From: Bacteroidota bacterium
GTDB lineage: Bacteria; Bacteroidota; Bacteroidia; Flavobacteriales_D; Crocinitomicaceae
Assembly: GCA_016866375.1 (NCBI GenBank)
Contig: VGMK01000020.1
Coordinates: forward strand, 1 to 17,349
Direction: 5' to 3'
DNA length: 17,349 nt
Shown: positions 7,567 to 13,982 of the stretch, piece after piece
How positions within the stretch are numbered: position 1 is the stretch's first letter
How the letters are laid out: each line of letters begins with the position of its first letter
Notes under the pieces: model-generated
What the model was told of the DNA's origin: nothing
What the model saw: only the letters and a program-made list of their open reading frames with translations
Database searches by the model: none
Translations under genes and position numbers: made by a program

Positions 7567-7648
7567 TGCGGATGGAGGGACTCGAACCCGCACACCTCTC
7601 GGCACCAGATCCTAAGTCTGGCGTGTCTACCAATTTCACCACATCCGC
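7567..7648 (-). tRNA. tRNA-Leu (anticodon UAG)
   Basis: An 82-nt cloverleaf read by eye. The acceptor stem is GCGGATG / CATCCGC, 7 perfect pairs with discriminator A. The D-arm contains 'TGGTAGACAC'. The anticodon stem is CCAGA / TCTGG around the loop CTTAGGA, giving anticodon TAG (UAG), which reads CUN leucine codons. A long variable arm (TGCCGAGAGGTG) marks it as a class II tRNA, as expected for leucine. The T-arm has GGGTTCGAGTCCC. The CCA end is not encoded; it must be added after transcription. It is a single tRNA gene flanked by the tig and mlaF-like genes, with its own candidate promoter and terminator. Confidence 0.96.
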
Positions 7649-7664
7649 AACTATTTCAACTTTT

Positions 7665-7682
7665 AAAGCCTCGATCGGCTTT
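7665..7682. other. Inverted repeat upstream of tRNA-Leu
   Basis: AAAGCC / GGCTTT with the loop TCGATC. On the plus strand it is followed by four more T and looks like a small terminator, but no plus-strand gene precedes it. On the minus strand it would lie in the 5' precursor of the tRNA. It could be a terminator remnant or a processing hairpin; I cannot decide. Confidence 0.35.
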
Positions 7683-7726
7683 TTTCCCTTATTTGAGAGG
7701 AGTTCACCCCACAGATAAAAGGGCAA

Positions 7727-7734
7727 CAAAGATA
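7727..7734 (-). promoter_or_regulatory. Candidate -7 promoter element for tRNA-Leu
   Basis: Minus-strand TATCTTTG matches TAnnTTTG exactly. It lies between the end of the mlaF-like gene and the tRNA, about 80 nt upstream of the mature 5' end. No good TTG is seen 17-23 nt upstream. Confidence 0.42.
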
Positions 7735-7769
7735 GCAACAAAATCTAATTAAGAAAAATATGTTTAAAC

Positions 7770-8537
7770 TTATCTTCTTTTTTCCTCTATGGATGTTCGA
7801 ATTTCTTTCATGAAATTCGAGGCGTAAACAAAGTTTGAAATCTCCTCATTATCCGTGGTTACGATGCTTTGTCGTGATCCTTCCCACCATTTTTGGCCCT
7901 TGTAAATAAACATTATGTTATCGCCAATTTCCATAACACTATTCATATCATGCGTGATAACTATAGTCGTCATATCAAGTTCATAGGTTAGTTGTTTGAT
8001 CAGGGTATCAATCAAAATTGCCGATTCGGGGTCTAATCCGGAGTTGGGTTCATCACAAAATAAAAATTTAGGATTCATAGCAATGGCACGGGCTATACCA
8101 ATGCGCTTTTGCATACCACCGGAGCACTCGGAGGGAAACAATTTATTCCTGCCTACGAGATTAACGTGTTCGAGACAAAAATCAGCGCGTTTTAACATTT
8201 CCGCTTTTGTCATATTTGTAAACATGGAGAGAGGAAAAATAATATTTTCTTCAACAGTCAACGAATCAAATAATGCGGCCCCTTGAAAAAGCATACCAAT
8301 GTCACGTCTTATTTCACTCCGTTGGTTCCTGTTCATTTTAGTAAAATCCTCTCCGTTGTATAAGATCTCTCCACTGTCAACCTCATGTAAACCTACCAAA
8401 CATTTTGCTAATACCGATTTCCCCTGGCCTGATTGGCCTATTATTAGGTTTACCTGTCCTTTTTCAAATCGGGCACTTATGTCGAATAAGACCTGTTGAC
8501 TTGCAAATGATTTATTAATCTGTTTTATTTCGAGCAT
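7770..8537 (-). CDS. mlaF: MlaF-type ABC transporter ATP-binding protein
   Basis: Cytoplasmic ATPase of an MCE/Mla-type lipid transporter that moves phospholipids between inner and outer membranes. All ABC motifs are visible in the 255 residues: Walker A GQSGQGKS (34-41), Q-loop Gln85 in 'MLFQGAALFDSLTVEEN', signature SGGMQ (139-143), Walker B FLFCDEP (158-164) with catalytic Glu163, and H-loop His196. The 'GAALFDSLTVxENI' stretch and 'SGGMQKRIGIARA' are typical of the MlaF/Ttg2A subfamily rather than of importers for small solutes. The ATG overlaps the permease stop as TAATG, so the two are translationally coupled. No MCE (MlaD) gene is adjacent; it would have to be encoded elsewhere. Confidence 0.92.
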   Translation of the reverse strand: MLEIKQINKSFASQQVLFDISARFEKGQVNLIIGQSGQGKSVLAKCLVGLHEVDSGEILYNGEDFTKMNRNQRSEIRRDIGMLFQGAALFDSLTVEENIIFPLSMFTNMTKAEMLKRADFCLEHVNLVGRNKLFPSECSGGMQKRIGIARAIAMNPKFLFCDEPNSGLDPESAILIDTLIKQLTYELDMTTIVITHDMNSVMEIGDNIMFIYKGQKWWEGSRQSIVTTDNEEISNFVYASNFMKEIRTSIEEKRR

Positions 8538-9268
8538 TACAACAACATAAGTTGAGTGAGTAGGAAATTCGCGATTAGAATGAAGATACTGGAAATTACA
8601 ACCGCTTGGGTAGAAGATTTTCCAACTTCTAGTGACCCTCCCTTGACGTAATATCCATAAAATGAAGAAACAGAAACAATTATAAAACCGAAAATGACCG
8701 TCTTCGTTAGCGCGTATACTATATGATAGGGCATAAAGGAATAGCGAATCCCCAAAACATAAGTGTCAGTCGTGCTTAAATCTGAAAGAATCAACGCCAT
8801 CCACCCTCCTGTCATACTCAAGAACATTGAAATTATTATAAGGATTGGAAAAAAAATAACTGCTGCAGCTATTTTTGGTAGCACCAAAAAATTCAAAGAA
8901 TTTACTCCCATAATCTCTAAGGCGTCTATTTGCTCTGTAACGCGCATGGTACCTATTTCAGAAGCTATATTTGAACCAACTTTTCCAGCTAAAATCAGAG
9001 AAATGATCGTCGGAGAAAACTCCAAAATTGTACTGGATTGGGTGATGTATCCAATGGTATATTTCGGTAATAATGGATTTGACATGTTCGATGCGGTCTG
9101 AAGGGCAATAACTCCACCCATGAAGGCAGACATTAATACAACGATAGGAATTGAATTGATACCAATGATTGATATTTCATCTGCTAAGCGTTTGAGGAAA
9201 AGTGACCACTTTTTGGGACGAGTGAGTACAATTGTCAACATCAGTATGTATTTTCCAAAACTCTTCAT
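8537..9268 (-). CDS. mlaE: MlaE-type ABC transporter permease
   Basis: Inner-membrane permease of 243 residues partnering the downstream ATPase. The MlaE family core is plain at 96-122: KVGSNIASEIGTMRV followed by TEQIDALEIMG, the coupling and conserved 'E(I/L)GTMRVTEQIDAL' region. Hydrophobic membrane segments lie around residues 32-58, 75-96, 128-162, 187-204 and 222-243. An N-terminal amphipathic interfacial helix (about 5-28) precedes them, as in MlaE. The start ATG is 79 nt from the divergent SprT-like gene, so the promoters of both operons must lie in that short gap. On the minus strand TAACTTTA there matches TAnnTTTG at 5 of its 6 fixed positions, only a weak candidate. Substrate is inferred from the family to be phospholipid; direction is unknown. 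Confidence 0.92.
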   Translation of the reverse strand: MKSFGKYILMLTIVLTRPKKWSLFLKRLADEISIIGINSIPIVVLMSAFMGGVIALQTASNMSNPLLPKYTIGYITQSSTILEFSPTIISLILAGKVGSNIASEIGTMRVTEQIDALEIMGVNSLNFLVLPKIAAAVIFFPILIIISMFLSMTGGWMALILSDLSTTDTYVLGIRYSFMPYHIVYALTKTVIFGFIIVSVSSFYGYYVKGGSLEVGKSSTQAVVISSIFILIANFLLTQLMLL

Positions 9269-9347
9269 TCTTATTTGTTTTGCTAATTTACATAATATTT
9301 TTTGTAGGATATAGCTAAAGTTACGGAGTTGATTAATTTTGAAGGAG

Positions 9348-9965
9348 ATGAATAAATTAGAGAAATTCGCATTGACTCTACACAGGTTCGTGCCTGATGG
9401 TTTCCAATATCATTTGGCTCAATTGATTGTTGCTGCACAAGTAAAATTTAAAATTGTCAACGGAAGAAAGACAAAATTGGGAGATTTCCGGATAGGCCCG
9501 ATGTATCAACTACCAATCATTACAGTAAATGGAGACTTAAACAAATATGCATTTTTGATTACAGCTTTGCACGAATTGGCACATTTAAATACATTTAAAA
9601 AATTTGGTTCTGGAATTTCTCCGCATGGATTAGAGTGGAAAAACGAGTACCGAAATTTGTTGCTCCCCATAATATATTCTAAAAATCTCCCAAAGGATCT
9701 TGAAGATGCACTTCTAAAATCAGTAACTAAAATAAAAGCAGCTTCATGCTCAGATATTCAATTGTCGAGGGTTTTACAGAAATATGATAAAGAGTCAAAG
9801 GATGCTACCATTCATCTTGAAGACATAACTGAGGGATTGACTTTTTCGATAAACGGGAAATGTTTTACCAAAGGAAAGCTCAGAAGAAGTCGCTATCTTT
9901 GCTACGAAATCATAACAAACAGACCTTATCTAATTCACAGATTTGCAAAAATTAAAATAACTTAA
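9348..9965 (+). CDS. SprT-like zinc metalloprotein
   Basis: A 205-residue protein of the SprT-like family (related to SPRTN/Wss1-type proteases). The zinc site is HELAH at 75-79 with a third ligand, His93, in 'SPHGLEWKNEYR', matching the HExxH...HGxxW layout. The C-terminus keeps the shape of the family's zinc-ribbon strand region ('GKCFTKGKLRRSRYLC', 168-183 approximately) but has lost the paired Cys-x-x-C knuckles, so it probably does not bind a second zinc. The frame opens at a TTG (9339), but the ATG at 9348 starts the conserved region and is more plausible. The manC ATG begins two bases after its stop codon. Proteolytic activity, on DNA-bound or other substrates, is an inference from the family only. 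Confidence 0.82.
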   Translation: MNKLEKFALTLHRFVPDGFQYHLAQLIVAAQVKFKIVNGRKTKLGDFRIGPMYQLPIITVNGDLNKYAFLITALHELAHLNTFKKFGSGISPHGLEWKNEYRNLLLPIIYSKNLPKDLEDALLKSVTKIKAASCSDIQLSRVLQKYDKESKDATIHLEDITEGLTFSINGKCFTKGKLRRSRYLCYEIITNRPYLIHRFAKIKIT

Positions 9966-9967
9966 AT

Positions 9968-11059
9968 ATGACTAATAATTACGGATTAATAATGGCAGGT
10001 GGTATCGGTAGTCGATTTTGGCCTATTTCCACTCCTGAGCATCCGAAACAATTTTTAGACATTCTGGGAGTTGGAAAATCACTGTTACAATTGACATTTG
10101 AGCGCTTATCACGTACGATCCTGAGAGAGCAAATTTTTATCTTAACAAATATGAGATACGCACAACAGGTTAGTGATCAATTACCTGATTTGCCCGTGGA
10201 AAATATTTTATGTGAACCGGAAAGAAAAAACACTGCGCCTTCTCTGGCTTATGCCTCTGCAAAAATTTACACTAAAAATCCAAACGCAACGCTTGTAGTT
10301 TTACCTTCAGATCATCTCATTCTAAACGAGCATCGTTTCGCAGAATTATTAGAAAAGGCCATCCAGGTAGCAAAGACTGAAAAATTACTAGTGACGCTTG
10401 GTATTTCTCCTTCACGTCCTGATACCGGTTATGGTTATATTAAATTTGATCAACAACATATCGGACATTTCGGAAAGGCAACAGAAGTGAGGCAATTTTG
10501 TGAGAAACCTTCACTTGAAATGGCTAAATCCTTTTTAGATGCTGGAAATTATTTTTGGAATGCTGGGATTTTTGTCTGGCAAGCCGAAACAATTTTAAGC
10601 GCTCTTAGAGAGTTTCAACCAGCATTGGCAGCACTTTTTTTAGATGATCTATCTGCTTATAATTCAATTGAAGAAAAAGAATTTATTGGAAATGCTTTTC
10701 GTTTGTGTAGTGATATTTCAATCGACTATGCAGTTTTGGAACATGCTAAAAATGTTTCTGTAGTTCTATCCGACTTTGATTGGAGTGATTTAGGAACTTG
10801 GGGGAGTCTCAATGAACATTTATCGAAGGATAGATTTGGTAATGCCGTTGTGGGTAAAAATGTTTTCCTGTTCGAAAGTGAAAATTGCCTAGTCAATATA
10901 TCTCCTAACAAATTGGTACTACTAGATGGGTTGAAAGATTATATTATCATAGAATCAAACAATGTATTTATGGTTCTAAAATCTGAAAATGAGCAAAAAT
11001 TGAAAGAGTATTTAAATTCGGTAACTCAAGCTGATTTTTTTCGTAATGGTCAAAATTAG
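9968..11059 (+). CDS. manC: Mannose-1-phosphate guanylyltransferase
   Basis: Makes GDP-mannose from mannose-1-phosphate and GTP, feeding GDP-mannose, GDP-fucose and related glycan precursors. The 363-residue protein is the single-domain (non-bifunctional) form, without the C-terminal phosphomannose isomerase cupin. The pyrophosphorylase signature is at 10-29: AGGIGSRFWPISTPEHPKQF. Further motifs are 'VVLPSDHLI' near 110-118, 'TGYGYIKF', 'FCEKP' and 'GNYFWNAGIFVW', all standard for this family, with the metal-binding DWSDLGTW near residue 271. It sits two bases after the SprT-like gene and overlaps dusB by 14 nt. It could serve the glycosyltransferase block at the left edge of the window, but the two are on opposite strands and separately transcribed. 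Confidence 0.96.
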   Translation: MTNNYGLIMAGGIGSRFWPISTPEHPKQFLDILGVGKSLLQLTFERLSRTILREQIFILTNMRYAQQVSDQLPDLPVENILCEPERKNTAPSLAYASAKIYTKNPNATLVVLPSDHLILNEHRFAELLEKAIQVAKTEKLLVTLGISPSRPDTGYGYIKFDQQHIGHFGKATEVRQFCEKPSLEMAKSFLDAGNYFWNAGIFVWQAETILSALREFQPALAALFLDDLSAYNSIEEKEFIGNAFRLCSDISIDYAVLEHAKNVSVVLSDFDWSDLGTWGSLNEHLSKDRFGNAVVGKNVFLFESENCLVNISPNKLVLLDGLKDYIIIESNNVFMVLKSENEQKLKEYLNSVTQADFFRNGQN

Positions 11060-12044
11060 AAATATCGAATTAGGAGATTTTCCTTTGTTATTAGCTCCAA
11101 TGGAAGATGTCAGCGATCCCCCTTTTCGCGCCCTATGTAAGAAATATGGTGCGGATTTAATGTATACAGAATTTATTTCCTCTGAGGGTCTAATTCGTGA
11201 TGCGGCAAAAAGTATCCAGAAATTAGATATTTATGAATATGAACGCCCCATTGGTATTCAAATTTTTGGAGCTGATATCCAGAGCATGAAACAAGCCGCA
11301 GCTATTATTGAAAAGACAAATCCAGATATTTTGGATATCAACTATGGCTGTCCTGTTAAAAAAGTTGCTTGCAAAGGAGCGGGGGCAGGAATTCTGCAAG
11401 ATATTCCAAAGATGATTAAAATGACTGAGGAAATCGTCAAATCAACCGGTCTTCCAGTTACTGTGAAAACACGATTAGGATGGGATGAAAATACAAAATT
11501 TGTTGTTGATACCGCAGAACGTTTGCAAGATATTGGAATTGAAGCAATCTCCATACATGGAAGAACCAGACAACAGATGTACAAAGGTGAGGCAGATTGG
11601 ACACTCATCGGTGCAGTTAAAAATAACACAAGAATGAAAATTCCTGTCTTTGGAAATGGTGATATTGATTCACCTGAAAAGGCATTGGAGTATAAAAATA
11701 GGTATGGAGTTGATGGAATCATGATTGGTAGGGCGACGATAGGCTACCCTTGGTTTTTTCAAGAGGTAAAACATTTTATGAGAACCGGTGAATATTTACC
11801 GAAACCAACACTTAGCAAAAGAGTAGAAGTTGCGAAAGAGCACTTAATGATGAGTATACGTTGGAAAGGTGAGGTTGTGGGTATCAACGAAATGAGGAGA
11901 CACTATTCCAATTACTTTAAAGGGATTTCTCACTTTAAAGATTATCGATCTAAGTTAGTCTGCTCGAGCGATATAAATGAAATTCTTGATACCCTGCAAT
12001 TTATTTCGTCACATTCAAATCAATTTTACTACTCGATACCTTAA
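11046..12044 (+). CDS. dusB: tRNA-dihydrouridine synthase (DusB family)
   Basis: FMN- and NADPH-dependent enzyme reducing specific uridines in the tRNA D-loop. The 332 residues give a TIM barrel followed by a helical tRNA-binding domain (about 245-325). The FMN-binding strand is 'LLLAPMEDVSDPPFR' (15-28), where many Dus enzymes have APMAGVTD. The catalytic Cys102 is in 'DINYGCPVKKV', with Lys141 and Arg143 in 'VKTRLGW', His171 in 'ISIHGRTRQQMYKG', 'GNGDI' at 203-207 and 'GIMIGRA' at 224-230. It starts inside the last codons of manC (14-nt overlap), so it is coupled to that gene. Assignment to DusB rather than DusA/C rests on overall pattern; an enzyme modifying other positions is possible in Bacteroidota. 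Confidence 0.93.
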   Translation: MVKIRNIELGDFPLLLAPMEDVSDPPFRALCKKYGADLMYTEFISSEGLIRDAAKSIQKLDIYEYERPIGIQIFGADIQSMKQAAAIIEKTNPDILDINYGCPVKKVACKGAGAGILQDIPKMIKMTEEIVKSTGLPVTVKTRLGWDENTKFVVDTAERLQDIGIEAISIHGRTRQQMYKGEADWTLIGAVKNNTRMKIPVFGNGDIDSPEKALEYKNRYGVDGIMIGRATIGYPWFFQEVKHFMRTGEYLPKPTLSKRVEVAKEHLMMSIRWKGEVVGINEMRRHYSNYFKGISHFKDYRSKLVCSSDINEILDTLQFISSHSNQFYYSIP

Positions 12045-12085
12045 ATCTGCAGTGAACAATTTTGTTTTCAGCTTGTTTTTGAAGC

Positions 12086-12685
12086 ATGGAAATTTGGCGG
12101 GTTATTGTTGGTTTTTCGAATTATGAGGTCTCCGATATTGGCAGAATTCGTTCCTTAGATAGAACAAAGACATTTAAGAACGGTCGTGTTATGCAATATG
12201 AAGGAAAGTTGAAAATGTTGCGGAAGCATCCTAAAAATGGCTTTTTGATGGTGGATCTGATTGACAACTACGGAAAAAGACGGACGGTTTACCCTCATAA
12301 AATATTGGCCCTTGCCTTCCTTGAAAATTTAAATAGAAGTTCTAAGAGCGTCGTTGTTCACATTGATGGAAATGTGGAAAATAATACCATTGTTAACTTG
12401 AAGTGGTCTAGCTTCAGCGAGTCGATTAAATCTGGGTTCGAGAATGGCAAGCGAAGTAATGCCGACTTGTGGTTGAAGCGCAGACTAAAATATGGTCCCA
12501 AAGGCGGAAACAACTCGCAGGGGAGACCTGATCCTTTGTCTTTTGCGCAAAAGAAAAGAATTGAGTTTTTAAGAAAAGAAAAGGGTTACAGTCTTAAAAA
12601 GTTGTCTCTGAAATATAAATGTAGTATTTCCCACATTCACAAGACAATTTCAAGAATCAGCGTGACACCAATGTATTCTGTTTAG
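12086..12685 (+). CDS. Free-standing HNH endonuclease (NUMOD4 + HNH_3 + HTH)
   Basis: A 199-residue homing-endonuclease-like protein. Residues 3-25 match the NUMOD4 DNA-binding motif: EIWRVIVGFSNYEVSDIGRI. The HNH_3-type nuclease core follows: 'YPHKILALAFLE' (69-80, His71) and 'VVHIDGNVENNTIVNLKW' (90-107, His92, Asn96/Asn99/Asn100, Asn104). The C-terminal 40 residues (about 152-191) form a predicted helix-turn-helix, LSFAQKKRIEF then 'YSLKKLSLKYKCSISHIHKTI', probably a second DNA-binding element. It lies 41 nt after dusB and its 3' end overlaps the convergent gene by 29 nt. GC content in 12421-12540 is about 49%, against about 35% in dusB and 30% in parts of the next gene, consistent with horizontal arrival. 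I see no intron or intein around it. Confidence 0.82.
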   Translation: MEIWRVIVGFSNYEVSDIGRIRSLDRTKTFKNGRVMQYEGKLKMLRKHPKNGFLMVDLIDNYGKRRTVYPHKILALAFLENLNRSSKSVVVHIDGNVENNTIVNLKWSSFSESIKSGFENGKRSNADLWLKRRLKYGPKGGNNSQGRPDPLSFAQKKRIEFLRKEKGYSLKKLSLKYKCSISHIHKTISRISVTPMYSV

Positions 12686-13979
12686 CAATGGTTTGAATTG
12701 AAAAACGAAGATTGGCAAACAATTCGTCGTTCGAAATTTTCTCAAGTTCTAACTTATAACAGGTACCATTGTACCACCACTGTATTTCATTTTTGTCCTC
12801 CTTATCAATGTTTGGTTTTTTACCAGAAAACAACATAATACGATCTTTTTTCATGACCTTTTTCAAAGGCGGAGATGTCAAAAATCTCATATTTTGTGAG
12901 TCCTCGGTAATGAATCCTCGTGCACACAATTTTTTGTAAAGGGGGTGAAATTTGTCGTTTATCGTGAGTAGGGATGAATACATAGGAACAAAAACAATTC
13001 TTTCTTTCTCCACCATAATTGGATTAAATTCATCGTCTAATTCAGTTTCTTTATAAAATTCGGTTGTTGAAGTAGTCCCGCCCTCAAAAAAGCTTAAATC
13101 ACCCTGCCAACTTTCAATGAAGTCATCGAATGGGAAGCCATATTTTCGAAATTGGTTTTTTATTTCTACATAAAAAATGTCTTTCTTGTGATTTTTAAAT
13201 TCGTCAATATTTAAATGAATATTCACATAGTTACCTTTTGGTGATACTCCTTTCAAGATTGATGGGCCAGTTTTTGATGCTAAATAGAATGGTGAAATTT
13301 TCTTGAAATAGGACTTTAACTTAATATGAGTTGAATCACTTTCTAACGAAAATGAGGCCTTTTCAATTCCAAATTGTTTTAATTTTTTCCAATTAGAGGA
13401 AATGATTAAAGATTTATTTTTAAAATTATCCTTTCCTAAAAAATTGGACCATTCAGATGAAACTTCTCCGTAATTTGATTTATGAACTCTAGATAGAATA
13501 TTAACGAAATTATCCCCTTGGTATAAAAGTAAGTATTGCTTTTCATGGAAAATATAAATTTTATCTTCTTTATAATACAAATAGTTTAAACCTCCCGATT
13601 TCAATTTAGTTAGCGAAGTGTTTTGAGCGAGACGACTTGCAATTTTACTCTCATCATTAAGTTCAATTATGCAACCCCAACTTCCATTTTCGTAACCAAA
13701 TAAATAAACTGGATTCTGAAGATTGATACCTAACGACCTTGATTGACTTAATAAAAAATCATAGTTTAAAAATTGTCTGTATTTTAATTTATTTGAATTG
13801 ATAAGATCTGAAATTTCTTTTGCGAGCTCAAGTGAATTCATGACACCAATAAAATCTGCAGATGGAAGCCTGTCAATTAATCTGGGATCTTGAATACTTT
13901 CCTCTCTCCATGGCTTCAAATAAAGCAATAGACCCAACCCTGTAGCCAATATAATTATTACTCCAACTTTTCTGATCAT
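12657..13979 (-). CDS. Membrane-anchored protein of unknown function, DUF4836-like paralog
   Basis: A 440-residue protein, not recognised with certainty. Residues 5-22 (VGVIIILATGLGLLLYLK) form one N-terminal membrane anchor or uncleaved signal; the rest is predicted periplasmic. After the anchor, 'DRLPSADFIGVMNSLELAKEIS' (36-57) and 'GINLQNPVYLFGYENG' (84-99) run parallel to the same positions in the upstream gene product, suggesting the two are diverged paralogs. It starts 3 nt after that gene, so they are co-transcribed. Its 3' end overlaps the HNH endonuclease gene by 29 nt in convergent orientation. The gene is AT-rich. No catalytic motif is seen. A function in the envelope is an inference from the anchor and neighbours. 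Confidence 0.75.
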   Translation of the reverse strand: MIRKVGVIIILATGLGLLLYLKPWREESIQDPRLIDRLPSADFIGVMNSLELAKEISDLINSNKLKYRQFLNYDFLLSQSRSLGINLQNPVYLFGYENGSWGCIIELNDESKIASRLAQNTSLTKLKSGGLNYLYYKEDKIYIFHEKQYLLLYQGDNFVNILSRVHKSNYGEVSSEWSNFLGKDNFKNKSLIISSNWKKLKQFGIEKASFSLESDSTHIKLKSYFKKISPFYLASKTGPSILKGVSPKGNYVNIHLNIDEFKNHKKDIFYVEIKNQFRKYGFPFDDFIESWQGDLSFFEGGTTSTTEFYKETELDDEFNPIMVEKERIVFVPMYSSLLTINDKFHPLYKKLCARGFITEDSQNMRFLTSPPLKKVMKKDRIMLFSGKKPNIDKEDKNEIQWWYNGTCYKLELEKISNDELFANLRFSIQTIAKQNTLVSR

Positions 13980-13982
13980 TTA

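Noticed and set aside
7567..7648. tRNA-Leu as an integration site for a mobile element
   Set aside because: No integrase gene and no duplicated tRNA 3' end seen within the window.
8763..9101. Plus-strand ORF of 112 codons opposite the permease gene
   Set aside because: Antisense shadow of the conserved MlaE core; the MlaE motifs are unmistakable.
11342..11722. Minus-strand ORF of 126 codons within dusB
   Set aside because: Opposite the conserved FMN-binding and catalytic regions of dusB; composition explained by that gene.
12086..12685. Intron- or intein-borne homing endonuclease
   Set aside because: dusB and the neighbouring genes look intact and the nuclease is a separate ORF; no intron or intein boundary was seen.
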